Shown here: in pieces, positions 42,843-51,904 of the stretch
How the letters are laid out: every line of letters starts with the position of its first letter
Numbering within the stretch: position 1 is the first letter of the stretch
Source: BRHc4a sp049323915
GTDB taxonomy: Bacteria; Bacillota; Desulfotomaculia; Desulfotomaculales; Desulfocucumaceae
Length of the DNA: 64,000 nucleotides
Direction: 5' to 3'
Assembly: GCA_049323915.1 (NCBI GenBank)
Contig: JBMOPC010000049.1
Span: 36,982-100,981, forward strand
Translations under genes and position numbers: made by a program
The notes under the pieces: generated by a model
Told to the model about the DNA's origin: nothing
Databases searched by the model: none
Seen by the model: only the letters and a program-made list of their open reading frames with translations

Positions 42843-43637
42843 CTACGGGAGGCCCTCTATCTTTATCCCGAATATGCGGGCTGCGTTGGAAGATGCAGCC
42901 CTGGCGAATTCCTCCCCGGACAGCCCTCTCAGCCTGGCTATCTCCCCGGCCACGTGCCTTACATAAGCCGGCTCGTTCCTTTGCCCCCGGAAAATCTGGG
43001 GGCTTAGATAGGGGCAGTCGGTCTCGACAAGTATGCGGTCCAAAGGCAGCCTGACGGCAATGTCTTTAAGCCTGGCTGCGTTGGGATAGGTCACCGGGCC
43101 GGCGATGGAGATGTAGAATCCCTTTTTCATGCACTCCCGGGCCATTTCCCAGCTTCCGCTGTAGCAGTGCATAACTCCCCCCTTTTGGGGCACCCCGTCT
43201 TTTTTGATTATATCCATCAGATCTCCGTGAGCGTCACGGTCGTGTATCACCACGGGCATTTCCAGTTCCCTGGCCAGGGCAAGCTGCTCCCTGAAGACCC
43301 TTTGCTGAATCTCCCTGGGGCTCAGGTTTCGGTAGTAATCCAGCCCCATCTCCCCCAAAGCCACCACTTTGGGGTCCCGGGCCATTTCCGCCAGCCGGTC
43401 CAGGTATCCTTGCGGAGCCTCACCGGCATCGTGGGGGTGTATGCCCACTATGGCATACACCCCCACGTGCCGGCCGGCCAGGGCCACCGACCGGCCCGAG
43501 GACTCAAGGTCGAAGGAGGCGTTTATTATAGCAGCCACTCCATTTTCCGCAGCCCTTTGAATGGTATCCTCCCGGTCCCCGTCAAATTCCTCTATGTCAA
43601 TGTGGGCGTGGGTGTCCACCAGAATTAAATCATGCAT
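42843..43637 (-). CDS. tatD: TatD-family metal-dependent DNase
   Basis: A 264-residue amidohydrolase-fold nuclease. Metal ligands are visible: DTHAHID near 8-14, GEMGLDYYRN near 95, MPVVIHDRDA, GVMHCYSGS, and ETDCPYLSP near 210. GAGGTGAT precedes the ATG. Follows metG as in Bacillus (yabD). Confidence 0.95.
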   Translation of the reverse strand: MHDLILVDTHAHIDIEEFDGDREDTIQRAAENGVAAIINASFDLESSGRSVALAGRHVGVYAIVGIHPHDAGEAPQGYLDRLAEMARDPKVVALGEMGLDYYRNLSPREIQQRVFREQLALARELEMPVVIHDRDAHGDLMDIIKKDGVPQKGGVMHCYSGSWEMARECMKKGFYISIAGPVTYPNAARLKDIAVRLPLDRILVETDCPYLSPQIFRGQRNEPAYVRHVAGEIARLRGLSGEEFARAASSNAARIFGIKIEGLP

Positions 43638-43711
43638 TTATATCACCTCGTATATGGGATTGGGGATTAGTAGCTTCTAGCGGCTGGCTGCTAGCTGCCA
43701 GTGGCTAACCC

Positions 43712-45259
43712 CTAACCCCTGGCTTCCTCTATACGCGGGAACAGCGCCTCGCCCCTCCTGACCGCTGTCCCGGCCGGGAAGCGGCCCCAGTCAAGCGATT
43801 CCCAGGCATGCAGTTCCGGCCTGCCTTCAATCCCCAGCATCGGCCACACCCTCGGAGCCATAAGAGGCATAAAGGGGGATGTGACCACCGTGATGAAGCG
43901 GACTGTTTCCGTAAGATTGTAAAGCACTGTGTTGAGGCGGTCCCTGGAGTCCGGGTTTTTTGCAAGAACCCAGGGGGCCGTTTCGTCAACGTACTTGTTG
44001 GCCCGGGCCACAAGCTTCCAGATGGCCGCCAGGGCGTTGGAGAGCTCTCTCTTTTCCATGAGCTCCTCCACCGCTGCCGGGGTCTCCGAGGCCAGGGCGA
44101 TCAGCTCGCCGTCAGGCCCTTCCGCCGGTCCGGGCGCGCTTATGACACCCTTGAAGTATTTGTCCGCCATTCCCAGTGTCCTGCTGACCAGGTTGCCCAG
44201 GTCGTTGGCCAGGTCCTTGTTTATCCTGTTGATGAGGGCGTCTTCCGAATACAGGCCGTCCGATCCGAAGCCCATCTCCCTCAGCAGGTAATATCTTATA
44301 GCGTCGACACCATACTTGTCGATGAGCACGTGAGGGTCAACCACGTTGCCCTTGGACTTGCTCATCTTGCCGCTGTCCAGCAGCAGCCACCCGTGGCCCA
44401 CCACCTGCTTCGGCAGCGGGATACCGGCGGCCATAAGTATCACCGGCCATATCACGGTGTGGAAGCGCACAATGTCCTTTCCCACCAGGTGTATATCGGC
44501 GGGCCAGAATTTTTTATAGAGGCGGTCGTCCTCACTGCCGTAGCCTAGGGCCGAAATGTAATTTGTCAGGGCATCGACCCATACATACACAACATGTTTG
44601 GGGTCAAAGGGCACCTTGATGCCCCAGTCGAAGGTTGTGCGGGATACGCACAGGTCCTCCAGCCCGCTTTTAATAAAGCTTGTCATCTCGTTGCGCCTTG
44701 AAACCGGCTGTATGAACTGCGGGTTGTCCTCTATATGCTTTAAAAGACTGTCGGCATATTTGGACATCCTGAAAAAGTAGCTTTCCTCTTTCAGAAGCTC
44801 CACCGGCCTTCCGCAGTCCGGGCAGTTGCCCTCATCGAGCCGCCCCTCAAGCCAGAAGGTTTCGCAAGGGGTGCAGTACCATCCTTCATAGCCGGCCTTG
44901 TATATGTCCCCCTGCCGGTACAGCCTCTCAAATATATCGGAAACCACCCTTTTATGCCTTTCCTCGGTGGTGCGGATAAAATCGTCGCAACTGATCTCAA
45001 GCCTTGCCCAGAGGTGCTTGAAACCCTCCACTATCCTGTCGACATACTCCAAAGGGGTCTGCCCCCTGGACCGGGCGGCCCGGTCTATTTTCTGTCCGTG
45101 CTCGTCGGACCCGGTTAAAAACCAGACATCGTACCCGGTAAGCCTTTTAAACCTGGCAAAGGTGTCGGCAGCCACCGTGGTGTAGGCGTGGCCTATATGC
45201 AGGTTGTCGCTGGGATAATAGATGGGGGTGGAGATATAAAAAGTTTTTTGTTCTCCCAT
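43712..45259 (-). CDS. metG: Methionyl-tRNA synthetase, short form
   Basis: A 515-residue MetRS. It has the class I HIGH motif in YPSDNLHIGHAYTT, a zinc knuckle (CTPCETFWLEG ... CPDCGRP), and SGKMSKSKGN. It ends after the anticodon-binding helices without the C-terminal EMAPII/Trbp111-like OB fold found in the longer Bacillus enzyme. Preceded by a T-box leader whose specifier reads ATG. ATG with AAAGGAG upstream. Confidence 0.97.
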   Translation of the reverse strand: MGEQKTFYISTPIYYPSDNLHIGHAYTTVAADTFARFKRLTGYDVWFLTGSDEHGQKIDRAARSRGQTPLEYVDRIVEGFKHLWARLEISCDDFIRTTEERHKRVVSDIFERLYRQGDIYKAGYEGWYCTPCETFWLEGRLDEGNCPDCGRPVELLKEESYFFRMSKYADSLLKHIEDNPQFIQPVSRRNEMTSFIKSGLEDLCVSRTTFDWGIKVPFDPKHVVYVWVDALTNYISALGYGSEDDRLYKKFWPADIHLVGKDIVRFHTVIWPVILMAAGIPLPKQVVGHGWLLLDSGKMSKSKGNVVDPHVLIDKYGVDAIRYYLLREMGFGSDGLYSEDALINRINKDLANDLGNLVSRTLGMADKYFKGVISAPGPAEGPDGELIALASETPAAVEELMEKRELSNALAAIWKLVARANKYVDETAPWVLAKNPDSRDRLNTVLYNLTETVRFITVVTSPFMPLMAPRVWPMLGIEGRPELHAWESLDWGRFPAGTAVRRGEALFPRIEEARG

Positions 45260-45419
45260 TACTTTTTCTCCTTTCTTGCTATGTTAAATTCGGGTAAGCA
45301 ACTAACCCCCCCCGCTGTTACCAAATCAATATGCTTGTTAGGAATGCCGTCCTTATTCTGGATTCTGACTCCTGACTTCTGTATTCGGACACTAAATCCA
45401 GGCTCCCATGGCAAATAAA

Positions 45420-45722
45420 AAATCCTCCGCCCGGCGCACAGCCGGGGGCGGAGGTATTTTTCCGCGGTGCCACCCCTATTTTGCCCTGCCTTTTCAGGCG
45501 CGGGCCTCAGCAGGTCTCAGGACAGTCTATATCCGTAACCTTTGAGCGTAATAACGGCGCTCAGCCCGGGAGAGCCTACGGCCGGCATTTTGACAATTTA
45601 CGGCACAATGCGGCTTTCGACACCCGGCTCCGGGGCCATGTTCGGCCGGCTGGTCCGGCGGGCTTTCACCTAACCCCGCTCTCTTGGCAGATTGCCCGGC
45701 TTACTCATCCCCTTCACAGCCT
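45420..45722 (-). promoter_or_regulatory. T-box riboswitch, Met specifier, upstream of metG
   Basis: Minus strand AGAGAGCGGGG ... GGTGAAAGCC (stem I base), a candidate specifier ATG (45637-45639) in GAACATGGCC, and the invariant T-box AGGGGTGGCACCGCGG are present. They are followed by the terminator hairpin CCTCCGCCC ... GGGCGGAGG and ATTTTTTATT. Uncharged tRNA-Met would favour antitermination. The spacing to metG is 160 bases and contains a heptamer repeat block (45349-45394). Confidence 0.93.
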
Positions 45723-45833
45723 GTAAAGTATATAATTTTCCAATAGGGTAATTTTAACCGCCTTTTTCTCCTATGTCAAGTTTTCCCCAAAAGGACAGGT
45801 AAAAACAATAATATCCAAAATTTAGAACACCTA

Positions 45834-45862
45834 TTGACTTTTAATGGTATCATTGGTACCAT
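45834..45862 (+). promoter_or_regulatory. abrB promoter with overlapping palindrome
   Basis: TTGACT (45834-45839), 17-base spacer, TACCAT (45857-45862), a good sigma-A type match. The palindrome AATGGTA (45843-45849) / TACCATT (45857-45863) covers the spacer and -10, a likely operator, possibly for AbrB itself. Confidence 0.65.
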
Positions 45863-45924
45863 TTAGTCACACTTATTTTGTTTCATTGTGTCGAAGGTTG
45901 TTGCGATAAGAGGGGAGGGATAGT

Positions 45925-46191
45925 ATGAAATCTACAGGTATTGTCAGAAAGGTGGACGAGCTGGGTCGGGTCGTTATCCCCATCGAACTGAGGAGGACCA
46001 TGGGCATTGATGAAAAAGATGCCCTGGAGATCTATGTGGATAACGAAAAAATTATTCTCAAAAAATATGAGCCAGCCTGTATTTTTTGCGGAAATGCAGC
46101 CGACGTCCAGGACTACCACGGGAAGAGAGTTTGCAAGGACTGCGCCAAAGACATGGCAACCAAGTTTGACGTTGTTTCCAAGGCCATGTAA
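45925..46191 (+). CDS. abrB: Transition-state regulator AbrB with C-terminal Cys motif
   Basis: An 88-residue regulator with an N-terminal swapped-hairpin AbrB domain (1-50, MKSTGIVRKVDELGRVVIP). The C-terminal part has CIFCGNAADVQDYHGKRVCKDC, a four-Cys zinc-ribbon-like module in place of the usual multimerisation tail. Bacillus AbrB controls post-exponential genes. ATG with AGGGGAGGGA upstream; the promoter palindrome suggests autoregulation. Confidence 0.93.
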   Translation: MKSTGIVRKVDELGRVVIPIELRRTMGIDEKDALEIYVDNEKIILKKYEPACIFCGNAADVQDYHGKRVCKDCAKDMATKFDVVSKAM

Positions 46192-46221
46192 TTAGCTAAG
46201 TGATTAGTATATGGCAATTCC

Positions 46222-46255
46222 GGGGGGGGGGGTTATTCACCCCCTGTTTTTTTTT
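46222..46255 (+). terminator. Terminator of abrB
   Basis: GGGGG-TTATTCA-CCCCC then TGTTTTTTTTT; it overlaps the 3' end of the convergent rsmI gene. Confidence 0.75.
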
Positions 46256-47108
46256 GATCAAGCAGTGCGGAATAAACCTCTCTCTTGGGTATACCGGCCT
46301 TTACCGAGGCTTCTTTTATAGCCTCTTTGCGGGTGAGCCCTTTTTGCTCAAAATCCTGCACCATGGAGGCCAACTCCTGCGCCGTGCGGCAATTACCCCC
46401 GGGGCCGGCATCTCCGGCCTCCTCCTGGGTTCCAGCCCCTTCCAGCACCAGCGTGATTTCTCCCTTTGGGGGATGAAGGGCAAACCTTTCAGCCGCCTCC
46501 CGCAGGCTGCCCCTCCATATTTCCTCGTAAAATTTGGTCAGTTCCCGGGCCACGCATACCCTCCTGTCGCCGAACACCTTCAGCAAATCCGACAGCGTTG
46601 CCTTGAGCCGGTGAGGGGCCTCGTAAAAAACCATGGTCCTCATTTCCCTTTTGAGATCCAAAAGCCTGGCGGACCTTTCCTTTCCCCTGGCCGGCAAAAA
46701 GCCCTCGAAGCAAAACCTGGATGCGGGCAGCCCGGAGGCTACAAGCGCGGTGAGGGAGGCGCTGGGCCCCGGCACCGGCACAACCTTTATGCCTTCGCCA
46801 ACCGCCATGGAGGCCAGATCTTCCCCGGGATCGGACACCCCGGGGAGCCCTGCGTCGGTCACCAGGGCGATATTTTTCCCTTCCAGCAGCTGCCCAATCA
46901 GGTAATGGCCCTTGCTGCGCCGGTTATGGTCGTGGTAGCTGGTCAGCGGAGTGTGTATGTCATAGTGGCTGAAGAGTTTCCTGGTGTGCCTTGTATCCTC
47001 GGCGGCCACCAGGTCCACCTCTTTCAGTATCCGCAGCGCCCTAAGGGTTATGTCCTCAAGGTTGCCTATGGGTGTGGCGCAGAGGTATAGGACTCCATTG
47101 GCATTCAT
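46233..47108 (-). CDS. rsmI: 16S rRNA 2'-O-ribose C1402 methyltransferase RsmI
   Basis: A 291-residue SAM-dependent tetrapyrrole-methylase-fold enzyme. LYLCATPIGNLEDITLRA at the N-terminus, VAAEDTRHTRKL and ALVTDAGLPGVSDPG are signature blocks. Methylates the ribose of C1402 in 16S rRNA. The ATG overlaps the yabA stop (ATGA), so translation is coupled. Order holB-ricT-yabA-rsmI matches Bacillus (yabC/yraL slot). Confidence 0.95.
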   Translation of the reverse strand: MNANGVLYLCATPIGNLEDITLRALRILKEVDLVAAEDTRHTRKLFSHYDIHTPLTSYHDHNRRSKGHYLIGQLLEGKNIALVTDAGLPGVSDPGEDLASMAVGEGIKVVPVPGPSASLTALVASGLPASRFCFEGFLPARGKERSARLLDLKREMRTMVFYEAPHRLKATLSDLLKVFGDRRVCVARELTKFYEEIWRGSLREAAERFALHPPKGEITLVLEGAGTQEEAGDAGPGGNCRTAQELASMVQDFEQKGLTRKEAIKEASVKAGIPKREVYSALLDQKKTGGE

Positions 47109-47437
47109 CGGGAGGGTGTCACCGCCTGGCCCTTTTGCATGAAAGCGGCGCAGAAAAGGCAGTCCCCGCCGCGGATGCCGCCGAAGTAGACATTGCAGAT
47201 GTGAAAGCCCCGGTCATAAAGGTTCATGAGATTGTCAATGCCGCGGGGCTCCTGGCCGCCGGCCCCTCCGGCGGGGTTTTCCCGGCCGGGCCCGGCGACC
47301 CTGGCCAGCTCTTCCTTGAGCCTGGAGTTTTCATCTTCCAGAAGGTGAACATACCTTTTAATTTTTGCAAGATCGGCAGCAAGATCCTGCATCCTGGTTT
47401 CCATTTGCCTGATCATTTGGCCCAGGGGATGTGTCAT
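47105..47437 (-). CDS. yabA: Replication initiation control protein YabA
   Basis: A 110-residue YabA with an N-terminal coiled coil (about 1-55), a Gly/Pro linker, and a C-terminal zinc module with HICNVYFGGIRGGDCLFC. It binds DnaA and DnaN and restrains initiation. ATG at 47437 follows AGGGG; its start lies 80 bases inside the end of ricT, an unusually long overlap. Origin-proximal context fits. Confidence 0.9.
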   Translation of the reverse strand: MTHPLGQMIRQMETRMQDLAADLAKIKRYVHLLEDENSRLKEELARVAGPGRENPAGGAGGQEPRGIDNLMNLYDRGFHICNVYFGGIRGGDCLFCAAFMQKGQAVTPSR

Positions 47438-48254
47438 TTTCACCCCTCGCTCCCTTGGGAGTTATCTCATTGCTGAAGAACTCCTTGATAGCCTTGCTTT
47501 CTTTCAATTCCACCGATACGGTTTTCTTGAATATATTTATGCCTGTAACCTTACCCTCGCCCAGAGGGGTGACAACCTTGCTCCCCACCTCGGGAAACTC
47601 TTCCCGGGCCAGTTCATAGGTGTCGTTTTCATATTTGAGGCAGCACATGAGGCGGCCGCATATCCCCGATATCTTGGTGGGATTCAGTGAAAGGTTCTGG
47701 TCTTTGGCCATCCTGATAGAAACCGATGCGAAGTCGGAAAGCCAGGTGGAGCAGCATAGCTCCCTGCCGCAGCAGCCCAGGCCCCCCATCATCTTGGCCT
47801 CGTCCCTTACGCCTATCTGGCGCAGCTCAATACGGATCCTGAAAACGGCCGCCAGGTCCTTCACCAGCTCTCTAAAATCTATCCTTCCCTCGGCGGTAAA
47901 GTAGAATATTATCTTGCTGCCGTCGAAGGTCTGCTCCACTCCCACCAGCTTCATGGGCAGGCCGTGGGCCGCTATTTTGTCAAGGCACACCTGGAGGGCC
48001 CGCACCTCCTTCTCCCGGTTCTCCTTCAGCTGCTTTCTGTCCTCATCGGTGGCTTTGCGCAATACCTTTTTGAGGGGGGCCACAACCTCCTCCTCGGGCA
48101 CATCGGCTGTGCCTATCACAACCTCACCGTATTCTATACCCCTGGCGGTTTCCACGATTACATCATCTTCAATCTCAAAAATCATACCGCCCGGATCGAA
48201 ATAATAAATCTTACCGGCCTTCTTAAACCTTATCCCTACAACACTGTATGTCAT
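47358..48254 (-). CDS. ricT: PSP1-domain protein RicT (YaaT)
   Basis: A 298-residue PSP1-family protein. The core (about 60-170) leads to the Cys block GGLGCCGRELCC and GRLMCCLKYEN (about 160-215). In Bacillus, RicT with RicA/RicF forms a complex needed for phosphorelay and RNase Y function and carries Fe-S clusters. A C-terminal tail adds CCRSCKN. GGAGG lies 11 bases upstream of the ATG. Confidence 0.94.
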   Translation of the reverse strand: MTYSVVGIRFKKAGKIYYFDPGGMIFEIEDDVIVETARGIEYGEVVIGTADVPEEEVVAPLKKVLRKATDEDRKQLKENREKEVRALQVCLDKIAAHGLPMKLVGVEQTFDGSKIIFYFTAEGRIDFRELVKDLAAVFRIRIELRQIGVRDEAKMMGGLGCCGRELCCSTWLSDFASVSIRMAKDQNLSLNPTKISGICGRLMCCLKYENDTYELAREEFPEVGSKVVTPLGEGKVTGINIFKKTVSVELKESKAIKEFFSNEITPKGARGENDTSPGPNDQANGNQDAGSCCRSCKN

Positions 48255-48257
48255 ACG

Positions 48258-49271
48258 TTACATAACCTCCCCCAGCCTGGCTCCGCCCGGGCCCATTCCG
48301 GAAAGCCCCAGAAAAAGAACCTCCAGGGCCAGCTGAACGTTGGCGCTGGCTGTCAGCGAGCTTTTGGCCCGCTCTATATCACTTATTATTTCCAAAAGCC
48401 TGCCGGTGCCGTAACACCGTGCAATGCCCGCAACTTCTCCGCCTCTGTCCGAATTGACAAGAAAGGCCGTTCTCCCGGTCTCCCTGTACAATAGCGCGTC
48501 CCGGAACCATATCATCATCAGGTCCAGAATCAGAAGCGCGTCTTCTTTCTTCCCCGCCTCTTCCCCCGCCAGCGCCAGGACCTCTTCCACCGAAGCGCCG
48601 GCCAGTCCGCATACAAGCCGGTAAGCCCTCTCCCTTGCCGCCAGCCCCCCTGAAAGCAGTTCCAGGGCCTTGCCCAGGCTTCCCCCGGCCAGGGAGGCCG
48701 CCAGCTCCACCTCTTCCCCCCGCGCCCCCGTAACCCTTATCATACCCTGAACAAGCTGGTATTTCAACAGGGGTTGAAAATACATATGCTGACATCGGGA
48801 GATTATGGTGGGAAGTATGGCCTGGGGCCTTGCGGACAACAGTATGAAAACCACACCGGGCAGTGGCTCCTCCAGGGTTTTGAGCAGAGAATTGGCGGCC
48901 TCAGCGGTCATAAGGTCGGCCCCGTCCACTATTCTCACGGTCCGCCGGGATATGGCCGGCCCCATCCGGACCCCCGAGATCATCTGCCGGACCTGGCTAA
49001 TTTTTACCGAAGAACCTTCCGGGCTGATTACCTCCACATCGGGGTGAACCTCCCTGGCCACCTTCAGGCAGCCGTCACACTCCCCGCAGCCGTCGCCGTC
49101 CACGGGCCGGTCACACAACAGGGCGGCCGCAAAGCCCAGTGCGGTGGTGCGCTTTCCCACGCCTTCGGGGCCCGAAAAAAGGTATGCGTGGCCCACCCTG
49201 TCAGATGCCAGCGCTCCCCTGAGATTTTTTACAACAGCCCCGTGTCCGGTAATGTCCCCAAGCAAAATCAT
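48258..49271 (-). CDS. holB: DNA polymerase III delta-prime subunit
   Basis: A 337-residue clamp-loader subunit. P-loop GPEGVGKRTTALG, a zinc cluster CDRPVDGDGCGECDGC, SANSLLKTLEEPLPG and ILSARPQAILPTIISRCQ (sensor 1/arginine-finger helix). Works with DnaX (58126) and HolA. ATG at 49271 has GGGAG upstream at long spacing; GTG at 49280 is possible. Overlaps the end of tmk by 4 bases. Confidence 0.93.
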   Translation of the reverse strand: MILLGDITGHGAVVKNLRGALASDRVGHAYLFSGPEGVGKRTTALGFAAALLCDRPVDGDGCGECDGCLKVAREVHPDVEVISPEGSSVKISQVRQMISGVRMGPAISRRTVRIVDGADLMTAEAANSLLKTLEEPLPGVVFILLSARPQAILPTIISRCQHMYFQPLLKYQLVQGMIRVTGARGEEVELAASLAGGSLGKALELLSGGLAARERAYRLVCGLAGASVEEVLALAGEEAGKKEDALLILDLMMIWFRDALLYRETGRTAFLVNSDRGGEVAGIARCYGTGRLLEIISDIERAKSSLTASANVQLALEVLFLGLSGMGPGGARLGEVM

Positions 49272-49894
49272 ACCTGCCACTCTCCCAGCAAACTGTCCAG
49301 ACCGGCCCTCACCATGACAAACAGCTTGTCCGCCGGCAGTGAGCCGTCAAGGACCAGATAGCGTTCCGGATTTTTTTCCGCCGCCAGCATATATCCCTTC
49401 CTTACCCTCTGCAAAAACTCCGGGCCTTCCCTTTCCATGCGGTCCGCCGGCCCGGTGAGCCTGGCCATAGCCAGCGCCGGGTCAGTATCTATCAAAACGG
49501 TTGTGTCCGGGACCAGCCCCCTGCAGGCGTATCTGTTTATAGCATCAAGGAAACCGCTGTCCAGCCCCTTGCCCCATCCCTGGTAGGCAGCCATGGAATC
49601 GGCAAAGCGGTCGCAAATCACCACCGCCCCCTCCCCCAGTGCCGGCATTATCCTTTCGGACACCAGTTGGGCCCTGGCCGCGCCGTATAATAACGCCTCG
49701 GCCACCGGGTCCACCGGCCCGGCGCCATAAAGAAGGACATTTCTGAGATCTTCCCCCAGCGCGGTCCCCCCCGGCTCCCTTGTGGCCAGGACCCTGTAAC
49801 CTTCCCCGGAAAGCGCCGATGCCAGCATTTCAGCCTGGGTGGTCTTGCCCGACCCGTCTATTCCTTCGAAAACGATAAAAAGACCCTTTTTCAT
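49268..49894 (-). CDS. tmk: Thymidylate kinase
   Basis: A 208-residue dTMP kinase. P-loop FEGIDGSGKTTQ near residue 10, TREPGGTALGEDLR (DRX-type region), and VICDRFADSMAAYQGWGKG (dTMP binding). Its ATG at 49894 has GGGGAG 6 bases upstream; 18 in-frame codons before it are excluded. Downstream of the decarboxylase gene and upstream of holB, as in Bacillus. Confidence 0.96.
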   Translation of the reverse strand: MKKGLFIVFEGIDGSGKTTQAEMLASALSGEGYRVLATREPGGTALGEDLRNVLLYGAGPVDPVAEALLYGAARAQLVSERIMPALGEGAVVICDRFADSMAAYQGWGKGLDSGFLDAINRYACRGLVPDTTVLIDTDPALAMARLTGPADRMEREGPEFLQRVRKGYMLAAEKNPERYLVLDGSLPADKLFVMVRAGLDSLLGEWQV

Positions 49895-49956
49895 ACAAGA
49901 CTCCCCTGCCGCTAAAAATACGGATATAAAACAATCTTTCTCACCCATTCAGGCAG

Positions 49957-51408
49957 TTACTCCTCAATCACCCTCAAATACTCCAGTCCGGGATCGGCAG
50001 GGCCCTGGAAACATGCTCCCGCCTTCCGGGCCGCGGATAAATAATTCACCGTCTCCCGGGTTATCTCCTCCCCCGGAACCAGCGCCGGTATTCCCGGAGG
50101 GTAAACAGCCACCCACTCCCCGCACACCATTCCGGGAGTGCGTTCCAGCCTTACCCGGCGGGAGGGGGCAAACCAGGCATCCCTGGGATTCATTACCCTC
50201 TCCGGAATGGGCATTTGGGGAACGGGCTGAAGCGTATGGCCGTTATCCTCACTGGAGGCCAGATCCCCCACGGCCCGGGCAAGTCTGCTGCAGTCATCAC
50301 GGGAAGCCCCCAGACCCAGCACCACAACCAGGTTGTCCCTGTCTGCCATCTCTGCGAAAACGCCCCGGCGGGACAGCCAGCCGGAGGCCTGGTATCCCGT
50401 GATGCCCAGCCCGCTGACCCTAATAACCACCCGGCAGGGATCAAAGTCATAGACCGTGTCGCCGTCCAGTTTTTCAGGCCCCAAAATCTCTATTCCTCCG
50501 ATGCCGGAAAGATGTTCTCTCAGTTCCATGGACCGGCCCAGCACCTCCTCCAGCATTTCGCCTCCCCGGGTGGCCAGCTGCTTCCGGGCGGCGTCCAGTG
50601 AGGCCATCAGTATATAAGAGGGGCTGCTTGTCTGTATCATTTTAACGGCCGAAAACACCCTGTCCGGGTCCAGAAGATTGCCCCTTACGTGTAATATCGA
50701 TGACTGTGTAAGCGAGCCGCCGGTTTTGTGCACACTCTGCGCCGCTGCGTCGGCCCCGGCCTCCAGAGCCCCCGCCGGCAAATCCCTGTGAAAGTACAGG
50801 TGGGTCCCGTGGGCCTCGTCGGCCAGGAGCGGCATCCCGGCGAAATGGGCCAGGCGGGCTGCTTCGAAAGTGTTGCCCACCGTGCCGTAATAGGTCGGGT
50901 GAACGCACAAAACCCCCCTGGCGTCCGGGTTATCCCTTATGGCCCTTTCCGTGGAGGACGCCGGAACCCCGGCGGCGAAGTTAAAGCCCGGCACAGTGGA
51001 AGGGGTGGTAAAAACCGGCTCCATTCCCGACAGCACCAGCCCCCCGATGATTGAACGGTGGCAGTTCCTTGGCACTATAAGCCTGTCCCCCGGGCGGCCG
51101 GCGGCCAGTATCAGCGACTGAAGGCCCCCGGTGGTCCCGTTGGCCAAAAAGAAGCTCCTGTCCGCCCCAAAGGCTTCGGCGGCCAGTTCCTGCGCCCTGG
51201 CAATCACCCCCACGGGGCTGTTCAGGTCGTCCAGCCCGGGCAGTTCGGTGACATCCACGTCAAAACAAGCCTGTCCCATAAGAATCAGCAGCTCTGCCGG
51301 AACCGCTTTCCCGCCGCCGTGACCGGGCACATGGAACCGGGCCGGGGAAGACCGTATATATTTTAAAATGGCATCGGCCAGAGGTGTTTCAAGCTGGTTT
51401 TGTTTCAT
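49957..51408 (-). CDS. yaaO: PLP-dependent Orn/Lys/Arg decarboxylase (YaaO-like)
   Basis: A 483-residue fold-III-type decarboxylase of the Orn/Lys/Arg group. FHVPGHGGGKA at the N-terminus, GTTGGLQSLI, DEAHGTHLYFH and AAAQSVHKTGGSLTQ (the PLP lysine region), and a C-terminal wing domain are present. Likely makes agmatine, cadaverine or putrescine; substrate not fixed by sequence. No strong ribosome site precedes the ATG. Position before tmk equals yaaO in Bacillus. Confidence 0.88.
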   Translation of the reverse strand: MKQNQLETPLADAILKYIRSSPARFHVPGHGGGKAVPAELLILMGQACFDVDVTELPGLDDLNSPVGVIARAQELAAEAFGADRSFFLANGTTGGLQSLILAAGRPGDRLIVPRNCHRSIIGGLVLSGMEPVFTTPSTVPGFNFAAGVPASSTERAIRDNPDARGVLCVHPTYYGTVGNTFEAARLAHFAGMPLLADEAHGTHLYFHRDLPAGALEAGADAAAQSVHKTGGSLTQSSILHVRGNLLDPDRVFSAVKMIQTSSPSYILMASLDAARKQLATRGGEMLEEVLGRSMELREHLSGIGGIEILGPEKLDGDTVYDFDPCRVVIRVSGLGITGYQASGWLSRRGVFAEMADRDNLVVVLGLGASRDDCSRLARAVGDLASSEDNGHTLQPVPQMPIPERVMNPRDAWFAPSRRVRLERTPGMVCGEWVAVYPPGIPALVPGEEITRETVNYLSAARKAGACFQGPADPGLEYLRVIEE

Positions 51409-51643
51409 AATATTTCAACGGCAAAAAAAATTTTTATGTTGAAATTATATCTCATCGGGTTTTAAATGCATATTACCAACATTTTAATTAATATTAGCTT
51501 TTTATTTACGCAAACTATTATCAAAGAAATCAGAAGTCAGAACCCAGAATTCAGAATAATGCGGATGCTTCAGAAATACAACGGATGTTTGGGAAACATC
51601 ATGTTTTCACGGTTTCAATAATCCGGGAAAGGAGATGAATCCC

Positions 51644-51904
51644 GTGTCGTCGGATAAGATTGATGAAAAATTGCTTTCGAAAAAATACCGCACCAATGTG
51701 GTCCGGCTAATCAGGGCATGGAAAAAGGGCCTCACGGATTTTGAAATAACACGGGAAACAGGTATCGACCCGGTAAAGCTCAGACAGATAAAGACCGACA
51801 TAGAGATGGCCCACAGAAGGCTGAGGCTGGCCAGAAAAAACGGCTACCAGGCTGCGGGCCAGGTTCCCGCGCAGCGCCATATTTTTTTCAACCCTTTTAT
51901 ATAA
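51644..51904 (+). CDS. Small helix-turn-helix-like protein, unknown
   Basis: An 86-residue basic protein with a probable HTH (about 17-60: VVRLIRAWKKGLTDFEITRE, TGIDPVKLRQIKTDIEMA). GTG at 51644 has GGAG 9 bases upstream. The last 20 codons overlap the end of the convergent csfB gene. No named family recognised. Confidence 0.6.
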   Translation: MSSDKIDEKLLSKKYRTNVVRLIRAWKKGLTDFEITRETGIDPVKLRQIKTDIEMAHRRLRLARKNGYQAAGQVPAQRHIFFNPFI

